A DNA stretch of 5,420 nt from Planctomycetota bacterium. GTDB taxonomy: Bacteria > Planctomycetota > UBA1135 > GCA-002686595. Shown piece by piece: positions 1 through 5,420 of the stretch (within the stretch, counting starts at the first letter, position 1; each line of letters starts with the position of its first letter). A model generated the notes under the pieces. It did no database searches. It saw only the letters and a list, made by a program, of their open reading frames with translations, and was not told the origin of the DNA. Position numbers and translations under genes: made by a program. Location of the stretch: assembly GCA_004296785.1 (NCBI GenBank), contig SCVU01000534.1:1-5420 (forward strand), in the 5' to 3' direction.

Positions 1-444
1 GCGATCAAGCCGATCAACTACGTCACGCACGCGGTCACCGACGTGCAGCCGGCGATCGTCGCGACGTTCCAGAAGTCGCCGCACCCGAGCGCGTCGACGC
101 CGGGCGCGCTCGTGCTGCAGAGCCCGACGGCCTGGCAGGCGTTCTGGAATCAGCACGCGCCGGGGACGGGCGCGGCGCCGGCGATCGATTTCGCGACGCA
201 GGTCGTCGTCGTCGGGTTCGCGGGCGTCGTGCCGACGACGGGCGCTTCGCTGCGCATCGACGCACTCGTGCCGCTCGCTGGGACCGGGCTCGACGTGCGG
301 CAGACGCTGACGCTGCCCGGACCGGGTTGCCCGGCGTCGCCGGCCGAACAGACGCCCGGTCAGATCGTGCGCGTCGATCGAGTCGCCGGGGCATTTCCGG
401 CGCTCGCGACGACGACGGTCGTGCTCGCGCCGCCGTGTCCGTGA
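1..444 (+). CDS. PrcB-like domain protein, 3' part (5' end outside window)
   Basis: The frame is open from base 1 to the TGA at 442-444, giving 147 visible residues. No start codon is needed inside the window; the GTG at 43 has no Shine-Dalgarno sequence and would remove conserved-looking sequence, so the true start probably lies upstream. The visible part resembles the PrcB family (named after a Treponema protease-complex subunit). It has a W-x2-FW segment (residues 45-49), then IDF and a hydrophobic strand (62-76), a T-G turn (80-81), a strand with RID (85-87), and PGPGC (106-110) before a final beta strand. Cys110 and Cys146 could form a disulfide, which would suit an exported protein. In the family this is a small beta-rich extracytoplasmic domain thought to be involved in protein interaction; no catalytic residue is expected. 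Family assignment is by motif pattern only and its partner here is unknown. The gene is followed by a 132-base gap. Confidence 0.6.
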   Translation, partial: AIKPINYVTHAVTDVQPAIVATFQKSPHPSASTPGALVLQSPTAWQAFWNQHAPGTGAAPAIDFATQVVVVGFAGVVPTTGASLRIDALVPLAGTGLDVRQTLTLPGPGCPASPAEQTPGQIVRVDRVAGAFPALATTTVVLAPPCP

Positions 445-525
445 GGCCCGGCCGCGCGCAGCGCTGCGGAGCGAATGTCGATGCCGCAGTGTCTGCGAGC
501 GCGTAACCGCGGCGCGCGGGCGCGC

Positions 526-531
526 TAGCCT
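526..531 (+). promoter_or_regulatory. Candidate -10 hexamer TAGCCT upstream of the small membrane protein gene
   Basis: TAGCCT fits the TAnnnT form of a housekeeping -10 element in GC-rich bacteria. It is one of few TA-containing spots in the 445-576 gap. It would place transcription start near 538, leaving a leader of about 40 bases that carries the GGAGGA ribosome site. No TTGACA-like -35 is visible at the usual spacing; GTAACC at 503-508 is the only candidate and is weak. The rest of the gap is GC-rich and shows no other signal. Confidence 0.35.
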
Positions 532-564
532 GCGCGGATCGGCGTGCCGCGCGAGCGGCGAGAC

Positions 565-570
565 GGAGGA
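565..570 (+). promoter_or_regulatory. Shine-Dalgarno GGAGGA that decides the start at 577
   Basis: GGAGGA sits directly against an ATG at 571 (no spacing) and six bases before a second in-frame ATG at 577. Only the second has workable spacing, so 577 is chosen as the start over 571 and over the upstream GTG at 544. Confidence 0.75.
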
Positions 571-576
571 ATGCCC

Positions 577-813
577 ATGCGCAAGTTCATGCTCGGCGTG
601 CTCGTCGTGTTCGCATCGTCGCTCGTGGTCGCGATCGCCGGCGTCGTCGCGATGATCTGGGGGCGCGAGCCGCGGGAGCTCGAGCTGCGCATCTACGGCA
701 CCGCGGGCGTCATTGCCGGCGCGTGCGTGTTCGTGCTCGCCGCGAGCCGCGCCGTGCACGACGTGCGGCGTGGAAGCGGCGCGCAAGCCCACGAGTCCGA
801 GTCTCCGCGGTAG
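577..813 (+). CDS. Small protein with two predicted membrane segments, unknown function
   Basis: This 78-residue protein is not recognised as a member of a named family. The start at ATG 577 is set by GGAGGA at 565-570; a start at GTG 544 would add a charged, unsupported N-terminus. Residues 4-28 form a long hydrophobic stretch after a short basic start (MRK), broken by WGREPRE. Residues 40-58 form a second hydrophobic stretch rich in Ala, Gly and Val. The C-terminal 20 residues are polar with His, Arg and Glu. The expected fold is a hairpin in the inner membrane with both ends in the cytoplasm, following the positive-inside rule. The TAG stop is 12 bases before the next gene on the same strand, so the two may be co-transcribed. 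Function cannot be assigned. Confidence 0.7.
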   Translation: MRKFMLGVLVVFASSLVVAIAGVVAMIWGREPRELELRIYGTAGVIAGACVFVLAASRAVHDVRRGSGAQAHESESPR

Positions 814-816
814 CCT
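811..816 (+). promoter_or_regulatory. Candidate -10 hexamer TAGCCT overlapping the stop codon at 811-813
   Basis: This is the same hexamer as at 526-531, here formed by the TAG stop of the preceding gene plus CCT. It ends nine bases before the GTG at 826, so a transcript would begin at or just before the start codon. The next gene lacks a Shine-Dalgarno sequence, which fits leaderless expression. Read-through from the upstream gene is an equally simple explanation. Confidence 0.3.
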
Positions 817-825
817 GTTCGCACT

Positions 826-1278
826 GTGATGGGGAAGCTCACGATCGCCATCGCGCTCGCGCTGGTCGGCGTGCTCGCGTTCGTGGGTCGCGATCGCGCG
901 CGTTCGAGCTCGACCGTTAGCTGCGCCGCGTGCGGAGCATCACGCACGGCGACGCGGATCTGCGGTGTGCCGGTCGGGGCCTGGCTGGATCAACCCGACT
1001 ACGAGCGGTGGGTGAAGCGCGTCGCGCCTGCGCACGTCGTTCACGAGTGGCAAGCGCATACGCAGGCTTCCAGCGGCTGGGGCGGACGTTCGATCGCAAT
1101 CGACAGCATCACGCAGCCGACGGAACTACCGGCGCTGCACGCGCTGTTCGGCGAGAACCCCCGAGTTCAGGCGCTCGTGCTACAGAGCATCGCGGACTTC
1201 GAGCGGCACGGTGCAGTCGGATCCGACACGCGGCGCGGGATGCTCGCGATGTGGTCGAAGGGAGTCGGATGGCCGTGA
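826..1278 (+). CDS. Membrane-anchored or secreted protein with C-x2-C-G motif, unknown function
   Basis: This 150-residue protein has an N-terminal hydrophobic segment (residues 5-20, led by Lys4) that could be an uncleaved anchor or a signal peptide. Just after it comes a cysteine cluster: Cys33-x2-Cys36-Gly, then Cys46-Gly, followed by PVGAW. A region with His70, His73 and Trp75 (H-x2-H-x-W) follows, and then a mostly helical-looking tail ending in GWP. The Cys and His positions could bind a metal or form a disulfide, but three cysteines do not complete a standard zinc ribbon and this is only a possibility. The start may be GTG 826 or ATG 829; neither has a Shine-Dalgarno sequence, and they differ by one residue. 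The gene lies 12 bases after the small membrane protein and converges on the FG-GAP gene with 37 bases between stops. No obvious hairpin-plus-T terminator lies in that gap. Confidence 0.7.
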   Translation: MMGKLTIAIALALVGVLAFVGRDRARSSSTVSCAACGASRTATRICGVPVGAWLDQPDYERWVKRVAPAHVVHEWQAHTQASSGWGGRSIAIDSITQPTELPALHALFGENPRVQALVLQSIADFERHGAVGSDTRRGMLAMWSKGVGWP

Positions 1279-1315
1279 TCGACGCGCTGCTGGTCGAGTC
1301 GCAATCGTTCCCGGC

Positions 1316-2815
1316 TCACGGCACCGTCGCGAGCACGCCGTTCGACGCCGCCGCGAGCCCCGACGCGCTCGCCGCGTCGACGACCCATGCCTGCACGGCG
1401 ATCGTCGAGCCGCTCGCGATCCCGCTCGGCCACGCGAACGCGTTCGACCACGTGCCGTGCACATCGAGCGGTCCGAGCCCGAGCACGACGTCCGGCGCCG
1501 CGTACAGCGTCGCGCCGAGCAGCGGCAGCGCGATCGGCGCCGCGCCGAAAACGAGGAACGCGGGCGCGCCGCTCTTGCCGTTCGACACGTGCAGGCTGGT
1601 CGGCGCGCCGAGCGTGAGCGGCCCGCTGCCGACGAGCTTCGGCGCGCCGTGCGTACCCTTCGAGCCCGCGCCGAGCGCGCTCCACGCGCCGTGTCCCTCG
1701 AGCACGTTGCCGAACAGCTCGACGTAGCTCGCGGTGCCCGCGGTGACGAGGTCCGGGCGTCCGTCGAGGTCGAGATCGGGCAGCGCGAGCGCGTAGACGG
1801 CGGGCGCGAGTTCCGTCGTGCTGACGTCGAAGCCGCTCGCGCCGTGGTTCTGCACGATCGTCAGCGGCGCGAGCCCGGTCGCGCTCGCGACCACCGCGTC
1901 GAGCGTCGCGTTGCCGTCGACGTCCGCCAGCGCGAAGTCGTACAGGTTGCCGATCGGCAGCGGCAGGTCGATCGCGGCGGCGAACGCCCCGCCGCCGCTG
2001 CCGAGCAGCAGCGAGAGACTGGGGGCGCCGTAGTTGCTCGTCACGAGGTCGAGCAGGCCGTCGCCGTCGATGTCGCCGACGTGCACAGCCGGATCGGGTC
2101 CGCACGCCAGCGGCTGCCCCGGCCCGAACGCGCCGCTGCCGAGCGCGAGGTGCACGTCGAGGCGGCTCGCCGCGCCGCCGTTGGACGCGGTGACGACGTC
2201 GAGCAGGCCGTCCGCGTCGAAGTCGCCGACGTCGGCGTTGAACAGCGTCGCGCTGCCGCTCGACTGCGGCGTCAGGCCGAACATCGACGGACCGGGCAGG
2301 CCGATGAACACGCGGAACCCAGTGCTGTGCGACTGCAGGAAGTCGCTGCGCCCGTCGTTGTCGAGATCGGCCGCGACGAGCGAGTTCGACGTCGTCGCGA
2401 CGTCGGCGTACGCGAGCGGCGCCGCGTACTGGAACGGCCCGGTCGCAGCGCACAGCGCGAAGACTCCGTCGTCGCCGGTCGCCGCGAGCTCGAGCCATCC
2501 GTCGGCGTTGAGATCGGCGAGCGCGATGCCGAACGGATGCGTCGGCAGCGGCACCGGGAGCGCCGGCGCGTTGTACGCGGCGGGCGCGCTCGCGCGCAGC
2601 AGCTCGATGCGCGACTGGTAGTTCAGCGCGACCGCAAGATCGGGCAAGCCGTCGTGGTCGAGGTCCGCGTGGCGCAGCGCGGTGTGGTGCGTGCCCTCGA
2701 GCGCGACCTTGGCGAGCTTCTCGAACGGCGGCGCCTGCGCCGCAGCGGCGCCGGCCGCCGGCGCTGCGACGAGCGCCGCGCACGCGAGCGAGTGCGCGAG
2801 CGGGTGCGCGACCAT
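1316..2815 (-). CDS. Secreted FG-GAP/VCBS seven-repeat beta-propeller protein
   Basis: This 499-residue protein starts with a short signal peptide (residues 1-28: H and A rich, hydrophobic core SLACAALVAA, likely cleavage after AQA at 26-28). Seven repeats spaced about 45-53 residues apart follow, each with a D-x-D/N-x-D-G-x2-D/E-type calcium loop, at residues 51, 101, 150, 198, 248, 298 and 347. This pattern is that of FG-GAP/VCBS repeats, which form a beta propeller resembling the integrin alpha head. The sixth loop (DVDGNATLD) is altered. From about residue 379 a Gly/Ala/Pro/Leu-rich domain runs to the end, with short hydrophobic strands and a final SNGVLATVP. A similar tail is seen on many planctomycete exported proteins. 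The likely location is outside the cytoplasm, with a role in binding or adhesion; the ligand is unknown. ATG 2815 is preferred over TTG 2824 because TTG overlaps a candidate -10 element. The sensor kinase ends 31 bases upstream on the same strand. Confidence 0.88.
   Translation of the reverse strand: MVAHPLAHSLACAALVAAPAAGAAAAQAPPFEKLAKVALEGTHHTALRHADLDHDGLPDLAVALNYQSRIELLRASAPAAYNAPALPVPLPTHPFGIALADLNADGWLELAATGDDGVFALCAATGPFQYAAPLAYADVATTSNSLVAADLDNDGRSDFLQSHSTGFRVFIGLPGPSMFGLTPQSSGSATLFNADVGDFDADGLLDVVTASNGGAASRLDVHLALGSGAFGPGQPLACGPDPAVHVGDIDGDGLLDLVTSNYGAPSLSLLLGSGGGAFAAAIDLPLPIGNLYDFALADVDGNATLDAVVASATGLAPLTIVQNHGASGFDVSTTELAPAVYALALPDLDLDGRPDLVTAGTASYVELFGNVLEGHGAWSALGAGSKGTHGAPKLVGSGPLTLGAPTSLHVSNGKSGAPAFLVFGAAPIALPLLGATLYAAPDVVLGLGPLDVHGTWSNAFAWPSGIASGSTIAVQAWVVDAASASGLAAASNGVLATVP
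1319..1681 (-). other. C-terminal Gly/Ala/Leu-rich domain of the FG-GAP protein
   Basis: Residues 379-499 carry no FG-GAP loop. They open with GAGSKGTHGAPKL, continue through LTLGAP (401-405), AFLVFG (419-424), LPLLGATLYAAPD (430-442) and TIAVQAWVVD (471-480), and end SNGVLATVP. The order 'GxG - PxL - GxP - FLxxG - xPLxG - xxxPD - Q-x-W/F-V-x-D - SN' matches, from memory, a module at the C-terminus of many exported planctomycete proteins with unrelated N-terminal halves. It is inferred to be a surface-display or sorting module with a beta-sandwich-like fold; this is not proven. Confidence 0.5.
1746..2665 (-). repeat. Seven-copy coding repeat for FG-GAP calcium loops
   Basis: On the minus strand the codons for D-x-D-x-D-G-x2-D recur at about 135-160 base intervals. 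On the plus strand they appear as recurring gtcg..gtcga.gtcg clusters near 2640-2665, 2490-2515, 2345-2370, 2200-2225, 2045-2075, 1900-1925 and 1750-1777. The copies are diverged and protein-level only, so this is an old internal duplication within one gene and not a mobile or tandem DNA repeat. Confidence 0.7.
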
Positions 2816-2823
2816 GGCGCACA

Positions 2824-2829
2824 ATTCTA
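2824..2829 (-). promoter_or_regulatory. Candidate -10 element TAGAAT of the FG-GAP gene
   Basis: Read on the minus strand, TAGAAT lies eight bases before ATG 2815, in the only AT-rich patch of the 31-base gap behind the kinase gene. No Shine-Dalgarno sequence is present in that gap. The spacing would start the mRNA at or next to the ATG. A -35 element is not recognisable. Confidence 0.45.
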
Positions 2830-2846
2830 CCCGACCGCCGCCGCGC

Positions 2847-4106
2847 TCAGGCCGCCGCGCGCGCCGCCGGCTGCAGCGGCAGCGTCACGACGAACGTCGC
2901 GCCGTGTCCGACGCCCGCGCTGTGCGCGTCGACCGTGCCGCCGTGCAGCTCGACGAGGTGTCGCACCATCGCGAGGCCGAGCCCCATGCCGCCCGCGCTG
3001 CGCGTTGCGCTGCTGTCGGCCTGTCGAAAGCGCTCGAACACGTGCGGCGCGAACTGCGGTGCGATGCCGATCCCGTCGTCGGAGACCCGCAGGCGCGCGT
3101 GCGCGCCGTCGGCCTCGACCGCGATGCGCACGCGTCCGCGGGCGGGGGTGAACTTGACCGCGTTCGAGACGAGGTTCCACGCGATCTGCTGCACGCGCTG
3201 CGGATCGACGAGCGCGAGCACCGGCTCTGCGCACGGCGCGAACTCCAGCGCGACGTTCTTCGCCTGCGCGGCCGGCCGCACCGCGGCGACGGCGGCGGCG
3301 ACGATCGCACCGAGCTCGACGCGCGCGCGCTCGAGCTGGCAGCGCCCGGCGATCAGCAGCGACACGTCGAGCAGCGCATCGACGTGGCGCAACTGCACGA
3401 GCGCGTTCTCGTGGATCTGCTGTGCGGCCTCGCGCGCCTCCTGCGGCAGCGTCGCGTCGTCGACGAGCAGCTCCGACCACGCGAGGATCGGATTGAGCGG
3501 CGTGCGCAGCTCGTGCGAGACGTTGGTCAGGAACTCGTCCTTGAGGCGGCTCGCGGCGAGCGCGGTCTCCTTGGCCGCGCGCTGGCTCTCCAGCAGCGCG
3601 ACGTTCTCCAGCGCGATCGACGTGCTGTCGGCGAGCGCCTGCAGCAGCCGCAGCTCGCGTTCCGTCGCGGCATGCTGCGTCGACCAGTAATTGCCGATCG
3701 CGCCGATCGGCTCGCGCGCGCGGATCGGCACCATCGCCAGGCTCTTCACGAAGGTCGGCCGGTACGCGTCGACCGGGATGCGCGCGTCCTGGTAGATGTC
3801 GACGATCGCGACCGGCTGGCGGTGCAGCATCGACCAGCCGCTGATGCAGGACGTCAGCGGGAAGCGCTTGCCCTTCCACAGCGGGCCGATCGCGTCCTCG
3901 TCCGCGTAGTAGCACTGCTCGCCGTCGCGCAGCACGAACGCCGCGCCGTCGGCGCCGGTCAGTGCGCGCGCGGCGCGGCGCACGATCTCCTGGATCGCCG
4001 CGACGTCGCGCGCGGTCGAAAGCGCCTGGACGACGGCGACGAGCTGCTCCATCTCGGCGAGCGCGGACGTCGCCGGGGCGGAAATGCCTTCCGGAGCGCG
4101 GGTCAT
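2847..4106 (-). CDS. Cytoplasmic GAF-domain sensor histidine kinase
   Basis: This 419-residue kinase autophosphorylates a histidine with ATP and would pass the phosphate to a response regulator. A GAF sensor domain covers about residues 26-172 and includes the segments CISGWSM (87-93), VDIYQDARIP (102-111) and MVPI...IGAIGNYW (125-141). A short linker helix leads to the HisKA domain, whose motif SHELRTPLN (197-205) gives His198 as the phosphoacceptor. The ATPase domain is complete: N box NLVSNAVKF (311-319), G1 DDGIGI (343-348), F box FERF (357-360) and G2 GGMGLGL (372-378). There is no transmembrane segment, signal peptide or receiver domain, so it senses an internal or diffusible signal in the cytoplasm. 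ATG 4106 is chosen because a GATAGT -10 candidate lies just upstream; ATG 4052 is an alternative that still keeps the GAF domain. The frame is open further upstream to 4673, but that region overlaps the divergent beta-helix gene. No response regulator is adjacent, so it is an orphan within this window. Confidence 0.9.
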   Translation of the reverse strand: MTRAPEGISAPATSALAEMEQLVAVVQALSTARDVAAIQEIVRRAARALTGADGAAFVLRDGEQCYYADEDAIGPLWKGKRFPLTSCISGWSMLHRQPVAIVDIYQDARIPVDAYRPTFVKSLAMVPIRAREPIGAIGNYWSTQHAATERELRLLQALADSTSIALENVALLESQRAAKETALAASRLKDEFLTNVSHELRTPLNPILAWSELLVDDATLPQEAREAAQQIHENALVQLRHVDALLDVSLLIAGRCQLERARVELGAIVAAAVAAVRPAAQAKNVALEFAPCAEPVLALVDPQRVQQIAWNLVSNAVKFTPARGRVRIAVEADGAHARLRVSDDGIGIAPQFAPHVFERFRQADSSATRSAGGMGLGLAMVRHLVELHGGTVDAHSAGVGHGATFVVTLPLQPAARAAA

Positions 4107-4113
4107 CGACCGG

Positions 4114-4119
4114 ACTATC
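4114..4119 (-). promoter_or_regulatory. Candidate -10 element GATAGT of the kinase gene
   Basis: On the minus strand GATAGT ends seven bases before ATG 4106. An overlapping reading, TAGTCC, matches the TAGnnT form less well. No Shine-Dalgarno sequence precedes the ATG, which is consistent with a leaderless transcript. This is the only TA-rich step close to the start. Confidence 0.35.
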
Positions 4120-4212
4120 GGCAGCGGGCCGGCGGAAATTGAAGCTCGCGTGAGCTGCGGGGCCGCCGGCGGAGGGGCCGGGCTGGCGCCTTTGCGGCCG
4201 TTCAGCGATCCT

Positions 4213-4224
4213 GGGAGGCCTCCC
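4213..4224. repeat. Perfect 12-base palindrome in the divergent intergenic region
   Basis: GGGAGGCCTCCC is a perfect inverted repeat with no spacer. It lies 35 bases before the beta-helix start codon and about 107 bases upstream of the kinase start. Its position between two divergent genes would suit an operator for a dimeric regulator, but a short GC-only palindrome is not rare in this base composition. It has no T-tract, so it is not a terminator. The rest of the 153-base gap is GC-rich; no clear plus-strand -10 hexamer is visible in it. Confidence 0.3.
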
Positions 4225-4246
4225 GGCAGTCGGTCACGCCGGGCTC

Positions 4247-4252
4247 GGAGGA
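4247..4252 (+). promoter_or_regulatory. Shine-Dalgarno GGAGGA that decides the start at 4260
   Basis: GGAGGA is one base from an ATG at 4254 and seven bases from a second in-frame ATG at 4260. Only the second spacing works well, so the start is placed at 4260. The arrangement copies that of the gene at 577, where two ATG codons six bases apart also follow GGAGGA. Confidence 0.75.
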
Positions 4253-4259
4253 CATGGGG

Positions 4260-5420
4260 ATGCTCGCCCGCACCGCACTCGCCGCCCTCGCACTGCCCGC
4301 GGCGCTCGCCGCGCAGAGCCATTTCTACGTCGACGTCGCAACCGGCGTCGACGTGCCGTCCGGCGGCGGCGCGGGCGCGCCGTGGAAGACGATCACCTAC
4401 GCGATCTCGCAGCTCGATCCGGATCCGCTGCAGGGGCCGCCGGCGACGATCCACGTCGCGCCCGGCGCGTACGCGCCGAGCACCGGCGAGGTCTTCCCGC
4501 TCCAGTTCAAGGGCATGCTGCGCGTGCGCAGCGACGCCGGCTTCGCGTACACGGTGCTCGACGGCGAAGGAGCGGGCGTCGCGCTCGTCAACATGAGCTC
4601 GACGGTCGGCGGGTACACCGGGCCGCTGCAGCCCGAGACCGAGCTCGTCGGCTTCACGCTGCGCAACGCGCACAGCGGCATCGCGCTCGCGTCGAGCTGG
4701 AACCCGGTGCTGCCGACGCTGGCGGATCTCGTGATCGAGCAGATGACGGACGCGGGCGTCGCGGGGCTCACGTGCTGTGAGTCCGCCGGCACGCTCAAGC
4801 CGTTGCTGGTGCGCGTCGCGATCGACGCGTGCGGCGTCGGGATCGACTGGAAGCTCGACGGTCCGAGCGGGAGCGGACTCGCGCTGCAGGACTCGTTCAT
4901 CGCGAACTGCGCGTCAGACGGCCTGCGCAGCTCGGGCAGCAGCATCGCCGAGGCGATGCTGAGCCGCACGCGCATCACCGGCAACGGCGGCGACGCGATC
5001 CACGGCGCGCACTCCGGCAACGGCGGGCTGGAACTCAGCGCCGAGCACTGCCTGATCAACGACAACGCCGGCGACGGCTACGACGGCGGCGCGCAGTGCG
5101 GCCCGACGGTTTCGGCGCAGGCGACGTTCGTGCGCTGCACGATCGCGAACAACGCCGGCGTCGGCGTGCGCTCGCTGCCGAGCGCGACCGTCGCACCGAA
5201 CTGCATCGTCGTCGACACGACGACGCTGGCCTCGTGCATCGTGTACGGCAACGGCGACGATCTGCTGCCGCACCCGAACTTCGCGAGCCTCGTGATCGCG
5301 CACTCGGACGTCGGAGACGGCGACCTGCCGAGCGGCGGCGGCGGGAATTTCAGCGCGGATCCGCTGTTCGCCGCGCCCGCCGCCGGCGACTACCGGCTGA
5401 GCTTCGGCAGCCCGTGCGCC
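4260..5420 (+). CDS. Secreted DUF1565 / right-handed beta-helix protein, 3' end outside window
   Basis: The frame is open from ATG 4260 to the last base, giving 387 residues with no stop. A short signal peptide (MLARTALAALALPAALAA, cleavage probably near residues 18-20) is followed by a DUF1565-like segment: FYVDVATGVD (22-31), APWKTITYAI (40-49), TIHVAPGAY (63-71) and TGEVFPL (75-81). Residues 100-350 are short repeated turns typical of a right-handed parallel beta helix, with many 'hydrophobic-x-hydrophobic' strands and Asn/Gly turns such as IANNAGVGV and ITGNGGDAI. FSADPLF (364-370) and GDYRLSFGSPC (376-386) match the 'DPLF...GDYRL..GSPC' ending common in such proteins, so the helix is nearly complete. 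About ten cysteines lie after residue 170. The family includes polysaccharide-binding and -cleaving proteins, but no catalytic residues can be assigned. A C-terminal domain like that of the FG-GAP protein may follow. Confidence 0.85.
   Translation, partial: MLARTALAALALPAALAAQSHFYVDVATGVDVPSGGGAGAPWKTITYAISQLDPDPLQGPPATIHVAPGAYAPSTGEVFPLQFKGMLRVRSDAGFAYTVLDGEGAGVALVNMSSTVGGYTGPLQPETELVGFTLRNAHSGIALASSWNPVLPTLADLVIEQMTDAGVAGLTCCESAGTLKPLLVRVAIDACGVGIDWKLDGPSGSGLALQDSFIANCASDGLRSSGSSIAEAMLSRTRITGNGGDAIHGAHSGNGGLELSAEHCLINDNAGDGYDGGAQCGPTVSAQATFVRCTIANNAGVGVRSLPSATVAPNCIVVDTTTLASCIVYGNGDDLLPHPNFASLVIAHSDVGDGDLPSGGGGNFSADPLFAAPAAGDYRLSFGSPCA

Noticed and set aside
457..468. Palindrome CGCAGCGCTGCG after the PrcB-like gene as a terminator
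   Set aside because: It is a perfect 12-base palindrome, but it has no room for a loop without losing stem pairs and no T-tract follows. It is likely a chance GC-rich palindrome.
1279..1315. Bidirectional terminator between the convergent genes
   Set aside because: The 37-base gap shows no stable inverted repeat and no T-run on either strand.
1167..2822. 551-codon minus-strand frame overlapping the FG-GAP gene in another phase
   Set aside because: It is an Arg-rich shadow with no signal peptide or repeats, while the overlapping frame carries seven FG-GAP loops and a signal peptide.
1211..3151. 646-codon plus-strand open frame opposite the FG-GAP and kinase genes
   Set aside because: Its translation is almost only Arg, Ala, Val, Glu and Asp with no domain pattern. 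It overlaps two genes with clear motifs on the other strand, and such frames arise from GC-rich third positions.
2682..4142. 486-codon plus-strand open frame opposite the kinase
   Set aside because: It is Arg/Asp/Leu-rich low-complexity translation antisense to an intact GAF-HisKA-HATPase gene, with no ribosome site.
4107..4673. N-terminal extension of the kinase frame upstream of 4106
   Set aside because: It runs antisense through the signal peptide and DUF1565 region of the divergent gene, is Arg/Ala-rich, and adds no recognisable domain. The start at 4106 has a nearby -10 candidate.
4397..5065. 222-codon minus-strand open frame inside the beta-helix gene
   Set aside because: It is Ser/Pro/Ala-rich without motifs, opposite a gene with a Shine-Dalgarno site, signal peptide and DUF1565-like sequence.
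1..5420. Mobile elements, CRISPR array, tRNA or rRNA genes, defence genes
   Set aside because: No terminal inverted repeats, transposase motifs, regularly spaced identical repeats, tRNA-like cloverleaf or rRNA sequence was seen on either strand; composition is uniform throughout.

Overview
This is a very GC-rich window, roughly 70% by eye, with dense coding on both strands. The gene types point to a high-GC member of the Planctomycetota. They include a secreted FG-GAP/VCBS propeller protein with a glycine-rich C-terminal domain of the kind common in planctomycete exported proteins, a DUF1565-type beta-helix protein, a PrcB-like secreted domain, and a GAF histidine kinase. This lineage is inferred from protein style only, because there is no rRNA or other marker gene here.

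Layout, left to right. Positions 1-444 (+) hold the 3' end of a gene ending in a PrcB-like domain. After a 132-base gap come two short plus-strand genes: a 78-residue protein with two membrane segments (577-813), then a 150-residue membrane-anchored or secreted protein with a C-x2-C-G motif (826-1278). Converging on these, 37 bases away, is a minus-strand gene for a 499-residue secreted seven-repeat FG-GAP protein (2815 down to 1316). Behind it on the same strand lies a 419-residue cytoplasmic GAF-HisKA-HATPase sensor kinase (4106 down to 2847). A 153-base divergent region separates the kinase from a plus-strand gene (4260 to the window end, cut off) for a secreted DUF1565/right-handed beta-helix protein. 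Its reading frame stays open to the last base, so a search that requires a stop codon would miss it.

How the genes relate: no enzymatic pathway or defence, mobile or CRISPR system is visible. The common theme is envelope and secreted proteins (five of six genes) plus one orphan sensor kinase with no response regulator in view. The clearest regulatory pattern is in the start sites. Two genes have a GGAGGA Shine-Dalgarno sequence 6-7 bases from ATG. The other three complete starts have none, but carry a TAnnnT-like -10 hexamer 7-9 bases upstream of the start codon, which suggests leaderless mRNAs. Several very long ORFs on the opposite strand of the FG-GAP and kinase genes are GC-bias shadows. 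I see no convincing evidence for a new multi-gene system.
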